From Nocardioides sp. (lineage in GTDB: Bacteria > Actinomycetota > Actinomycetes > Propionibacteriales > Nocardioidaceae), in assembly GCF_029937575.1 (NCBI RefSeq), contig NZ_JAPYPS010000004.1, positions 1-64,000 of the forward strand: a stretch of 64,000 nucleotides of DNA. The letters run 5' to 3'. The translations under genes were made by a program, and so were the position numbers. Under the pieces are notes generated by a model. It was not told the DNA's origin. It did no database searches and worked only from the letters and a program-made list of their open reading frames with translations. Of the stretch, positions 16,872 through 25,340 are shown one piece after another. Position 1 is the first letter of the stretch, and the number at the start of each line of letters is the position of its first letter.

Positions 16872-17873
16872 ATGCCGCGCACCCAGTTCGTCGTCCGCTA
16901 CGACTTCCGGGCGCCGGGCGCGACCCCCGCGCAGCGGCAGGAGCTCTACGGGCGCAGCCTCGACCAGGCGGCGTACGCCGACGAGGCCGGCTTCGACGCG
17001 CTGATGCTCTCCGAGCACCACGTCAGCGACGACGGCTACCTGCCGAGCCCGGTGCCGGTGGCAGCGGCGATGGCCGCGGTCACCCGGCGCTTGCCGATCA
17101 CCATCTCGGCGTTGCTGGTGAACTTCTACGACCCGCTCCGCCTGGCCGAGGAGCTCGCCGTCCTGGACCACCTGAGCAAGGGCCGGGTCAGCCACACGAT
17201 CGGGCTCGGCTACCGGCGCGAGGAGTACGCGCTCTTCGACCGTCCGTGGTCCACCCGCGGCGCCGATCTCGAGTCCCGGATCCAGACCCTGCTCGCCGCC
17301 TGGACCGGCGAGGAGTTCACCTACGACGGCCGCCGCGTGCGCGTCCTGCCCACGCCGTACTCCCAGCCGCACCCGATCCTGTTCTACGGCGGCGGCACCC
17401 TCGCCGCCGCGCGTCGCGCCGGACGCCTCGGCCTGCACTTCCAGCCCCAGCACGGCGACCCTGCCCTGAAGGACGCCTACGACCAGGCGTGCCGCGAGGC
17501 GGGCCGCGATCCGGGCTTCACGCTGCTGGCACCCCCCGGGCCTGCCAACGTCTTCTGCTCCGAGGAGCCGGCGGCCTTCTGGGCGCGCCACGGCCACCAC
17601 CTCCTGGCTGACGCGACGGCCTACCAGCAGTGGCACGGCGACGCGGCGTCGTACGTCGTCGACACCTCGCGCACGGTGGAGGAGATGCAATCGGCCGGGG
17701 TGTACGTCGTGCTCGAGCCCGACGACCTCGTCGAGCGGTGCCGCTCCGGGGAGATCGCCCTGGTCACGACGCACCCGGCCTGCGGAGGCCTTCCGGCCGA
17801 GCCGTCCTGGGAGAGTCTTCGACTGATCGGCGACCGGGTGATGCCGGCCCTCACGAGCCGCGAAGCGCGCTGA
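16872..17873 (+). CDS. LLM class flavin-dependent oxidoreductase (luciferase-like)
   Basis: 333 aa. The family TIM barrel begins with the strand FVVRYDFRAPG and includes GFDALMLSEHHVSDDGY, the conserved KGRVSHTIGLGYRREEY and the FYGGGT flavin-binding loop. Members use FMN or F420 and oxidise or reduce varied small molecules. The substrate cannot be read from the sequence. The start follows a -10 box by six bases (leaderless). The KstR-like palindrome over this promoter suggests expression during sterol or related lipid catabolism. It ends 63 bp from an opposing short ORF. Confidence 0.9.
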   Translation: MPRTQFVVRYDFRAPGATPAQRQELYGRSLDQAAYADEAGFDALMLSEHHVSDDGYLPSPVPVAAAMAAVTRRLPITISALLVNFYDPLRLAEELAVLDHLSKGRVSHTIGLGYRREEYALFDRPWSTRGADLESRIQTLLAAWTGEEFTYDGRRVRVLPTPYSQPHPILFYGGGTLAAARRAGRLGLHFQPQHGDPALKDAYDQACREAGRDPGFTLLAPPGPANVFCSEEPAAFWARHGHHLLADATAYQQWHGDAASYVVDTSRTVEEMQSAGVYVVLEPDDLVERCRSGEIALVTTHPACGGLPAEPSWESLRLIGDRVMPALTSREAR

Positions 17874-17935
17874 GCGACGTGCCCCCGATCAGCGGCTCCC
17901 CGGGATCCGCTCCTGCGCGCTGACCTCGACGGTGG

Positions 17936-18073
17936 TCACGACGTCATCGCGTCGCCGAAGGTGCCCAGCGGGCCGTCGACCCAGCGTCCGACGACGATGC
18001 GGACACCGCTGGCGCTGCCGACCCCGGCGATGTGACCTCGGAAGCGGAACCGTCGGCGGAGGGCGACGTTCAC
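17936..18073 (-). pseudogene. Short ORF, possibly a truncated gene remnant
   Basis: 45 codons from a GTG at 18073 that overlaps the TGA of the upstream secreted-protein gene (GTGA overlap). The reading FRFRGHIAGVGSASGVRIVVGRW looks like genuine protein and resembles, from memory, the N-terminal part of a longer actinobacterial family of unknown function. The frame stops after DAMTS, far short of that length. It may be a decayed gene or a genuine tiny coupled ORF. The rest of the 196-bp gap holds nothing else I can identify. Confidence 0.35.
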
Positions 18074-19173
18074 CTGATGCGGATCGTCCTGGTGCCGCGA
18101 TCGCCCTGGGTGCGCAGCAGCACCTTGGCCCTGGTCGAGCGCTTCCCCCTGGTCGCCTTCTTGCCGGCCTTGGTCAGCTTGGCGGTCACCTTGCTCTTCC
18201 CTCCGGTGCGCGACGAGAAGGAGGTGGTCTTGGCGAGCTTGCCCTTGCCCTTCGCCTTGGTGACGAGGAGCTTGCCGCGGCAGGAGCCCACACAGCTGAT
18301 CGGGATCGTCACCTTGCCGCGTCGGGCGTTGACCGACCCGCTGCGGATCTTGCCACCGCACGGACTGGGCAGGTCGGCGAGCCTGGCGGTCCGCCGACCG
18401 CTGTTGCCCACGCCGCTGGTGCAGAAGGTGAACTCGGTGGTCAGCCGGATCGACGGGGTGCTCGTGGCGTCGGTGCGCACGTCCTGCGGAGCGATCTGCG
18501 GGTAGAGCTGGGTCACGCCGGGGTTGTTGCCCTGGGCGAAGTCCGCGGAGTTGGGCGGGTTGGGGGCCGAGGTCACCAGCAGCGGCAGGGCACCGGTGCC
18601 GGCATCGGCGCTGAACCCGACGTAGTCGGTGATCGCGATGTTCTGGTTGGGGAACGTGTCGTTGACCATCGGCAGGTTGAGCGGGACGGCCGTCACCGTG
18701 TTGGGCTGGAAGGTGAACGTGCGCGTCATCTGGTCGCCGAAGCAGCACTGCGTCGAGTTGGGGATGATGTTGCCCTGGGCATCCACGCCGGAGCGCGCCT
18801 GCATCACGGTGAAGCGCAGCGGGGCCGGGCTGTCGCCGGTGCTGACCCGGACCAGGGTCGCCCGCCCCCGGGGGGCGGGCGCCGCCCCGTTGGCCGGGGA
18901 GAGCGGCGTGATCTGGAAGTACGAGCAGGTCGGGGAGCCGCTCGCGAAGACACCGTAGTTGCCTGCCGAGTCGGCCAACCGGAACCCGGCCTCGCACCCG
19001 AAGCCTACGTTGGGCGTCACCGACGCGTTGCCGCCGAACTGGATGGCCTCGGCCCGACTGACCGCCGGCCCGAGGCCCGCGCCGACCACGACGAGCAGAG
19101 CGCTGACGAGCAGGGCTGCTCGACTCCGGATCCGGGCCGTCCGGGGCAGGCGGGCCAAGGCGAGAGCGGTCAC
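18070..19173 (-). CDS. Secreted protein of unknown function with a basic C-terminal beta domain
   Basis: 367 aa from GTG 19173, with AGGAG seven bases upstream. A basic N-terminus plus a hydrophobic stretch (LLVSALLVVVGAG) forms a signal peptide or anchor. The middle (about 40-260) has several Cys, including CCFGDQ, and looks like an extracellular beta-rich domain I do not recognise. The last 110 residues are very rich in Lys and Arg (GKGKLAKTT, GKRSTRAKVLL) and end in GDRGTRTIRIR. The other secreted protein nearby (21087-23843) also ends in a GDR...RVRLR tail, so both may attach to the same envelope component. Confidence 0.7.
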   Translation of the reverse strand: MTALALARLPRTARIRSRAALLVSALLVVVGAGLGPAVSRAEAIQFGGNASVTPNVGFGCEAGFRLADSAGNYGVFASGSPTCSYFQITPLSPANGAAPAPRGRATLVRVSTGDSPAPLRFTVMQARSGVDAQGNIIPNSTQCCFGDQMTRTFTFQPNTVTAVPLNLPMVNDTFPNQNIAITDYVGFSADAGTGALPLLVTSAPNPPNSADFAQGNNPGVTQLYPQIAPQDVRTDATSTPSIRLTTEFTFCTSGVGNSGRRTARLADLPSPCGGKIRSGSVNARRGKVTIPISCVGSCRGKLLVTKAKGKGKLAKTTSFSSRTGGKSKVTAKLTKAGKKATRGKRSTRAKVLLRTQGDRGTRTIRIR

Positions 19174-19391
19174 GACGATCTCCTGGTGGGGGCGGTCCTG
19201 CGACTGTGGCGGGCGACGACGCGTCGAGTCTAGGCAAGCGCCGTGGCTGGGCGCAGTCGTTCACCGGACTGGCTGCGGCGGCCGCGGACTCGTACGCCGG
19301 TGGGATGACGCCCCCTGTCCACACCGGGCGCACCGGCGCGTCGGCGGCCCAGGTGTCGGCCGAAGCCGTCGGCCCGCATAGGGTCGGCGCC

Positions 19392-21065
19392 ATGCAGGCC
19401 CGGCAGCACCGCACGCTCGCCGAGCTGCTCATCCTCGTCCAGCGGGAGATCGAGGTACCCGAGCCTCGTGCGACCAGCGGCCTGGTCGTCGTGATCGCCG
19501 CCACCGAGCAGCGCCTCGCCGCGCTCGACTGGGCGGCAGCCGGACTGCCGGAGGGCTCCGTCCACACCCTCGTCGGTCGTCGCGCCGACGACCTGACGAG
19601 CCCCCTGCTGGGGCTGCCGCCAATCTCGGTCGTGATCGACACCCGTGCGGCCCTGGCGCCGCAGCAGGCGCGCCTCTTCGAGGCGGCATTCTTCGCCCTC
19701 GAGCCGGACGCCGTGTGGGTCGCCGTCCAGGGCGGCGCTTCCGCGGGTCCCGCGTCGTCCGGAGGCAAGCTCCCGCAGCTGGCCAGGCTCGCCGAGAGCT
19801 TCTCCGCGTCGTCGCGCCCGAAGGACGTGAAGCCGCGCTGGCGCACCCACCACCGCAGCTGCGAGGAGGCCGTCCTCACCGGTGAGCTCGCGCTCTTCCG
19901 CAAGGGCCGCTCGCACCTCCTCAAGGTCCGCGACGCCGAGGCCCTCACCGTGCTGGCCGAGCGCGAGCCCGGGCTCGTCGTGAGCGTCGTCGGCCAGCGG
20001 CCTGCCTGCACGCTCACCACCCACGACCACCAGCAGCACGGTGCACGGGTCGACGGCGACCAGCTCCCGGCCGTGCTCGAGTCGCCACCGCTGGAGGTGC
20101 GCCGCTACGACGGGACGATCACGCTGCCCCTCAACTCGCTGGCCTACCACGGGCACACGCTCCTGCCCGACTCCTTCCGGTGGCACCTCGCCGACGTGCC
20201 CACCGCGTGGGGGATCAGCGACACGGGCACCCGCTTCGCACGGCTGAAGCCGCACGACCAGCCGACGCACCTGCCGGGCTCCTACTTCCACTTCGGCTAC
20301 AACAACTCCGGCCACTTCGGGCACCTGATGACCGAGGCCCTGGCCAAGCTGTGGGGCTGGGACGCCGCCAAGGCCGACGACCCGGACCTCAAGATCCTCT
20401 GCCGCCTGCACCCCGATCGGGCGCAGGGTCCGGACAAGCGCCTCGAGTCGCGGTTGCTGCCGGCGTACGGCATCTCGCCGGACGACATCGCCTGGGCCGA
20501 CGGCCCGGTCACCGTCGACCGCCTCTACGCGTGCACACCCATGTGGCACAACACGACTCCGTTCTACGCCCACGACGCGCTGCGGGCCGACTGGGCGCGA
20601 TTGCGCGAGGGTCTGCTGCGGCGACAGCACACCGCGGCGGGCCAGGGACCGGAGCGGATCTTCGTCTCGCGGCGCGGCGGCAACCGGACGTGCCGCAACG
20701 TCGAGCAGGTCGACGCGCTCTTCGAGGCCGCCGGCTACACCGTCGTCTTCCCCGGTCCGCTGCCGCTCGAGGAGCAGGTCGCCCTCTTCGCGGGGGCCCG
20801 GGTCGTGGCCGGCTTCGGTGGCGCGGGGATGTTCAACCTCGCCTACGCCGAGCGTCTCGAGTCGGTGGTCGTGCTCAACCAGTGGGCCTACGAGGCCCGC
20901 AACGAGCAGCTCTTCGCGGCCGTGCACGGCGCTCCGTGCCACACCTTCTGGAGCCCCCCGGACGTCGACCACGACGGGGGCCGCAGCTACCAGGCCCACC
21001 AGTCCAGCTGGGAGTTCGACCTGGGACTGACCGAGGAGCTGAGGTCGCTGCTCGCGACGTTGTGA
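19392..21065 (+). CDS. Glycosyltransferase family 61 (DUF563) protein
   Basis: 557 aa. The start is set at ATG 19392 because a -10 box TAGGGT (19379-19384) lies seven bases before it. The C-terminal half has the GT61 signature: FHFGYNNSGHFGHLMTEALA, FVSRRGGNRTCRNV and GAGMFNLAYA. GT61 enzymes transfer xylose or other sugars, and bacterial members occur in capsule or exopolysaccharide loci. The N-terminal 250 residues are not recognised. It lies between two genes for secreted proteins, suggesting that it glycosylates surface polymers or those proteins; this is inference. It converges with the DUF11 gene, 21 bp away. Confidence 0.82.
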   Translation: MQARQHRTLAELLILVQREIEVPEPRATSGLVVVIAATEQRLAALDWAAAGLPEGSVHTLVGRRADDLTSPLLGLPPISVVIDTRAALAPQQARLFEAAFFALEPDAVWVAVQGGASAGPASSGGKLPQLARLAESFSASSRPKDVKPRWRTHHRSCEEAVLTGELALFRKGRSHLLKVRDAEALTVLAEREPGLVVSVVGQRPACTLTTHDHQQHGARVDGDQLPAVLESPPLEVRRYDGTITLPLNSLAYHGHTLLPDSFRWHLADVPTAWGISDTGTRFARLKPHDQPTHLPGSYFHFGYNNSGHFGHLMTEALAKLWGWDAAKADDPDLKILCRLHPDRAQGPDKRLESRLLPAYGISPDDIAWADGPVTVDRLYACTPMWHNTTPFYAHDALRADWARLREGLLRRQHTAAGQGPERIFVSRRGGNRTCRNVEQVDALFEAAGYTVVFPGPLPLEEQVALFAGARVVAGFGGAGMFNLAYAERLESVVVLNQWAYEARNEQLFAAVHGAPCHTFWSPPDVDHDGGRSYQAHQSSWEFDLGLTEELRSLLATL

Positions 21066-21086
21066 CTCGTCGCGAGCACCACGTCC

Positions 21087-23843
21087 TCAGCGCAGGCGCA
21101 CCCGCACGCGGTCACCCTTGAGCCGTACGACGAGGTGGGTCGCTCGCCGGAGCTTCTTGGCTCGCAGCGAGATCCGCTCCGGCTCGCCTCGTTGGACGCG
21201 CACCTGCGACGTCCTCAGCGGCGCCTTGTGACGCATGGCCACGACCGTGGCCCGCCCCGACCTCTCGGTGAGGAGCCTGGCAACGATGGTGCGGCCGTGC
21301 CTGACCGCCTTGCGCACGGCGATGGGCGCGGGCGCCGGACCGGCCGGAGTCGGGGTCGTCGGCGGTGCGACGGGGTCGCCCTCGGCCGCCACGATGACCA
21401 GCACCGTCACGGAGTCGGTGTTGTCCGACGGGTCGTCGTCGGGCGTATCGGTCTGGACCACCACCGTGTTCTCGGGCGTGTGGAACTCGCTGTCCGGACC
21501 GGGCTGGAGCTCGAGGCAGACCAGGTCGAACGTCGCCTCGATCGGCTGCGAGGTCGGGTTGAGCACCGAGTAGCGCCAGGTCACCGGCTCGGCCGACGGG
21601 TCGGGCGGGTAGGTGAAGGTGGCCGTCAGACCCTTGGCGCCCTTGCCCTGCGTGGAGGCGCAGGTCACCTGGTGCTCGCTGCGACCCGGGGGCAGGGTCA
21701 CGGTGATCTCCGGGTGGGTGAGGAGGAGCTCGTGGGTGTGCCGGGGGTGGGTACGGCTCGCGTCCGCGTAGCTCAGTCGCGCCTGCAGGGGTACGTAGCT
21801 GACCGTCACGACGGCGTCGACGTCACCGTCCGGCACCTCGAAGACCAGCTCCCACCCGTACTCGCGCAGGTGGGACTCCATCAGTCTCGCGGAGCCCGCG
21901 ACCACCTCGTAGCCCGGCGCGGCGACGTGCGTGCCGAGTCCGGCATCCACGACCACCGAGTGGGTCGACACGCCGTTCGGGTCGCTGGCGTCAGCGGGCT
22001 CGGCGGGCAGGGTGTGCGCGGCCGAGCGGACCGAGCCGGCCAGCACCTCGTGGTCGTGGTCGTTGCCGTCCACCGTGCCGGGCGCCAGGCAGACGAGCTC
22101 CATGTTGCCCTGGGCGCGTCCGGCCGCGGTGTTGTCCAGGACGATGCGCCCCGCCGTGCGCGAGGTGGGGAACGCACCCAGGCGCGTCACCTGGTCGGTC
22201 GTGCCACCATCCACTGCGTCGACCCGGACCAGCACGTCGGTGACGTAGCCTCGCGCGCCGCAGTCGAGGTCGAACGTGCCGTCGGCGCCGCCGTCCAGCT
22301 CCCAGGTGCGGTCGACCTTCTGGACGTCCAGCAGGTGCTCGTGGCCCGTCGGGGGAGCCTCGTCCGGGTGCTTGCCCCGGACGCGGCCCTTGATCGTGAT
22401 CGTGTGCTGCTGGCCCACCCTCATCGTGCCGAGGTCGCAGGACACCTCCTGGCTGTTCGGCGAGGTCAGGCACGGTGTGGCTGCGCTGCTCGTCGCGTCG
22501 AGGACCTCGAAGCGGTCGGGAACGTCGTCGGTGGCGACCACCTGGCGCGCCCAGGACGGGCCGTCGTTGGTCACCACCATCGTGTAGGTGATCAGGTCAC
22601 CGCCGTAGTACGTCGTCCGATCGGCCGCCTTGGTGACCGACACCTCGGCTCTGGTCACGAGGGGTGTCTTGTCGGTGGAGACGTTGTTGTCGAGGTTGCG
22701 CTCGAAGGACGTCGTGGCGACCCGTCCCGTGTTGTAGATGTCCCTCGGCAGCAGGTCGGGCCGCGAGAGCGATCGCACCGTCACCGTCCGCGTCGCGTTC
22801 ACCGCCAGCGTGCCGAAAGAGCAGGACAACGAGAGCCCGCTCGCCGAGCACTGCGGGTGCGAGACGTGGGTGATGGCGGTGTAGTCGGACGGGAAGGTGT
22901 CGCTGACCGTCACGTCGGCAGCAGGCCACGGCCCGTTGTTGCGGATGACCAGGTCCCACTCGCTCTCCAGACCCGCTGTGGTCGGGTTGACTACGGAGGT
23001 CTTGGTGATCTGGACGTCGGTGACCTTGCGGTTGCCGATCAGCCCGACTTCGTACTCCTTGAAGCCGGTGTCGTAGGCCACGCTCACCGAGCGCTCGGGG
23101 GTGGTCTCCTCGTAGCCGGCCGGCACCACCTCGCGCACGGTGTAGGTGCCTGCGGTGAAGCGCTCGTCATCCTCGGCGTCGAGCTTGAACCGGTAGTCGC
23201 CGTTGCCGGAGGTCGTGGTCTCGGCCAGCTTGACGCCGCCCTTGTAGAGACGCATGACGACGCCGTTGATCCACCCTTCGCCCGGGTCCTTCGCCTTGTT
23301 GCCATTCCTGTCCTCGAACTTCTGACCGAAGATCTCCGGGATCGGACCGTCCACCGGGTCGCTGAAGTTGCCGCAGACGAGCGCGATGAAGCCGTTGCCA
23401 TGGAACTTCAGCTTCGACTGTCCGGACCACATCCTTCCCCACTCGTTGCGCGGCGCCACGTCATCGCAGAACGGCTGCACCCCCGCCGGAACAGTCCGGG
23501 CTGTGGAGCACCCCGACCAGTCGTCGAGCCCGTAGTCGTCGGTGAAGCCGACCTTGGCCCAGTAGAGGAAGTTGCGGTCGAAGCCGTTGGCCCGGAAGCC
23601 TACGTCCGCGGCGGGGCTGCGGAAGTAGGAGGGGTCCAGGTAGCCGTCGGCATCCGTCGTCCCCGGGTCTGCGATGGCCAAGCGGTCGACGCCGGCGCTG
23701 TGCTTCATGGCGATGTAGCACTCGTCGCTCTGATACACGTAGGTGCAATGAGCGGGAACCGCCGAAGCCGCTGTTTCTGTGGCGGCCAGTCCTGTGGCAA
23801 CCAGGACGGAGACAAGCAGAAGTCGTAGACACGCGCGCAGCAC
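21087..23843 (-). CDS. Large secreted surface protein with SdrD-B and DUF11 repeats
   Basis: 918 aa from GTG 23843, with GAGGGGG about seven bases upstream. Order: signal peptide (LLLVSVLVATGLAATETAASA), an unrecognised N-terminal domain (30-165), an SdrD/Cna-B-like domain (about 170-265, starting IFGQKFEDRNGNKAKDPGEG), two DUF11 domains (about 280-380 and 395-490, with VIRNNGPWPAADVTVSDTF), a Cys-containing region, then a basic tail ending KGDRVRVRLR. There is no LPXTG sortase motif. Cna-B and DUF11 domains build stalks of surface proteins and adhesins. Function is inferred as cell-surface structure or adhesion. Confidence 0.85.
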   Translation of the reverse strand: MLRACLRLLLVSVLVATGLAATETAASAVPAHCTYVYQSDECYIAMKHSAGVDRLAIADPGTTDADGYLDPSYFRSPAADVGFRANGFDRNFLYWAKVGFTDDYGLDDWSGCSTARTVPAGVQPFCDDVAPRNEWGRMWSGQSKLKFHGNGFIALVCGNFSDPVDGPIPEIFGQKFEDRNGNKAKDPGEGWINGVVMRLYKGGVKLAETTTSGNGDYRFKLDAEDDERFTAGTYTVREVVPAGYEETTPERSVSVAYDTGFKEYEVGLIGNRKVTDVQITKTSVVNPTTAGLESEWDLVIRNNGPWPAADVTVSDTFPSDYTAITHVSHPQCSASGLSLSCSFGTLAVNATRTVTVRSLSRPDLLPRDIYNTGRVATTSFERNLDNNVSTDKTPLVTRAEVSVTKAADRTTYYGGDLITYTMVVTNDGPSWARQVVATDDVPDRFEVLDATSSAATPCLTSPNSQEVSCDLGTMRVGQQHTITIKGRVRGKHPDEAPPTGHEHLLDVQKVDRTWELDGGADGTFDLDCGARGYVTDVLVRVDAVDGGTTDQVTRLGAFPTSRTAGRIVLDNTAAGRAQGNMELVCLAPGTVDGNDHDHEVLAGSVRSAAHTLPAEPADASDPNGVSTHSVVVDAGLGTHVAAPGYEVVAGSARLMESHLREYGWELVFEVPDGDVDAVVTVSYVPLQARLSYADASRTHPRHTHELLLTHPEITVTLPPGRSEHQVTCASTQGKGAKGLTATFTYPPDPSAEPVTWRYSVLNPTSQPIEATFDLVCLELQPGPDSEFHTPENTVVVQTDTPDDDPSDNTDSVTVLVIVAAEGDPVAPPTTPTPAGPAPAPIAVRKAVRHGRTIVARLLTERSGRATVVAMRHKAPLRTSQVRVQRGEPERISLRAKKLRRATHLVVRLKGDRVRVRLR

Positions 23844-23985
23844 TTGAGATCCCCCTCGAAGTCGGGGCCGCCCTCACAGCCCCGCAGACGCCGATCCCGG
23901 ATCTCGACACACCAATCCTGTCGGATCCTGGACGCGCTCGCGGAGGATTTCAAAGAACGTCGGATTGAAATCGCGATGCGACGCC

Positions 23986-25206
23986 CTACCGGATCGGGGA
24001 CCCCGACACGGTGCGCGCGATGACGAGTCGCTGGATCTCGGAGGTGCCCTCGAAGATCGTGTAGATCTTCGCGTCGCGCGCCCACCGCTCGACGGGGTAC
24101 TCGCGGGTGAAGCCGTTGCCGCCGAGGATCTGCATCGCCTGTCCGGTCACCTTGACCGCGGTCTCGGCGGCCATCAGCTTGGACATCGAGCCCTCGGCAG
24201 CGTTGAACGCCTTGCCCTGGCTGGCCATCCAGGCAGCGCGGTGGACGAGCAGGCGGCTGGCGTCGATCGAGACCGCCATGTCGGCGAGCATGAAGGCCAC
24301 ACCCTGGTTCTCGATGATCGCCTTGCCGAACTGCTCGCGGGTCCTGGCGTAGTCGAGCGCCACCTCGTAGGCCGCGCGCGCGATGCCGACGGCCATGGCG
24401 CCGACCGCGGGGCGGGTGCGCTCGAAGGTGGCCATGGAGGCGTTGCCCTTGGCGCTGGAGCCCTCACGGGCCCGGGCCAGCCGGGCGTCGAGCTTCTCCT
24501 TGCCGCCCAGCAGGCAGCGGCCGGGGACGCGCACGTTGTCCAGGACGACCTCGGCGGTGTGGGAGGCACGGATGCCGTGCTTGTGGAACTTCTGCCCCTG
24601 GCTCAACCCCTTGGTGCCGGGGGGTACGACGAAGCTGGCCTGACCGCGGGTCTTGAGGTCGGGATCGACGACGGCCGTGACGACGTGGACGTCGGCGAGT
24701 CCGCCGTTGGTCGCCCAGGTCTTGGTGCCGTTGATGATCCACTCGTCGGTGGCCTCGTCGTAGCGAGCACGGGTCCGCATCGCACCCACGTCGCTGCCGG
24801 CGTCCGGCTCGGAGGAGCAGAACGCGCCGAGCTTGAGGTCACCCGGGCTGCCGAACATCTCCGGGACCCACTCGAGCACCTGCTCCTGGGTGCCGTTGGA
24901 GCTCACACCTGCGGCGGCCAGCGCCGTACCGACGATGGCCAGCCCGATGCCCGCGTCACCCCAGCACAGCTCCTCCATCGAGACCGGGATGCCGAGCCCG
25001 GTCGGGTCGAAGCCCTGGGTGGCGAAGAAGTCCATCGAGTAGATGCCGGCCTGGGCGGCCTCCTCGACCACGGGCCAGGGGAACTCCTCCTTCTCGTCCC
25101 ACTCGGAGGCGGCCGGGCGGATCACGTCCGCGGCGAAGGTGTGGAGCCAGTTCTTCAGCTCGAGGTGGTCGGGGGTCAGGTCGAAGCCAAGCGCGTGGTC
25201 GGACAT
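23986..25206 (-). CDS. Acyl-CoA dehydrogenase
   Basis: 406 aa. The ATG at 25206 is preceded at six bases by a -10 box TACCGT (25218-25213), so the mRNA is probably leaderless; an in-frame extension upstream runs into a dispersed repeat and is discarded. The three-domain ACAD fold is complete: [18 protein letters not shown] (FAD/substrate loop), [14 protein letters not shown], and the C-terminal [21 protein letters not shown] with the Glu-containing region [13 protein letters not shown]. The enzyme oxidises an acyl-CoA to the 2-enoyl-CoA using FAD and an electron-transfer flavoprotein. Chain length is unknown. Confidence 0.93.
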   Translation of the reverse strand: MSDHALGFDLTPDHLELKNWLHTFAADVIRPAASEWDEKEEFPWPVVEEAAQAGIYSMDFFATQGFDPTGLGIPVSMEELCWGDAGIGLAIVGTALAAAGVSSNGTQEQVLEWVPEMFGSPGDLKLGAFCSSEPDAGSDVGAMRTRARYDEATDEWIINGTKTWATNGGLADVHVVTAVVDPDLKTRGQASFVVPPGTKGLSQGQKFHKHGIRASHTAEVVLDNVRVPGRCLLGGKEKLDARLARAREGSSAKGNASMATFERTRPAVGAMAVGIARAAYEVALDYARTREQFGKAIIENQGVAFMLADMAVSIDASRLLVHRAAWMASQGKAFNAAEGSMSKLMAAETAVKVTGQAMQILGGNGFTREYPVERWARDAKIYTIFEGTSEIQRLVIARTVSGSPIR

Positions 25207-25238
25207 GGTGTCACGGTAAACCTCGGGAGCACGTCGCG

Positions 25239-25272
25239 CTGCCATGCGGCCACAATTGTGGGGTCCTGACAC
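25239..25272 (-). repeat. Dispersed palindromic element, half unit
   Basis: One CACAATTGTG core (25251-25260) has a complete GACAC arm on the right (25268-25272) and a degenerate left arm. Read on the minus strand it starts GTGTCAGGACCC, closely matching the first palindrome of copy 1 and the corresponding one of copy 2. It lies in the 134-bp gap between the acyl-CoA dehydrogenase start and the M3 peptidase stop. Confidence 0.65.
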
Positions 25273-25340
25273 CGATCACGAGTCACGACCCGGACTCGCC
25301 CCGGTGGCCCACCGTCCTGTTCGGGGTCGTCGGCCCGGGG

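Noticed and set aside
21135..23828. 897-codon plus-strand ORF antisense to the DUF11 protein
   Set aside because: The minus strand has a signal peptide and recognised domains; the plus reading has low-complexity composition.
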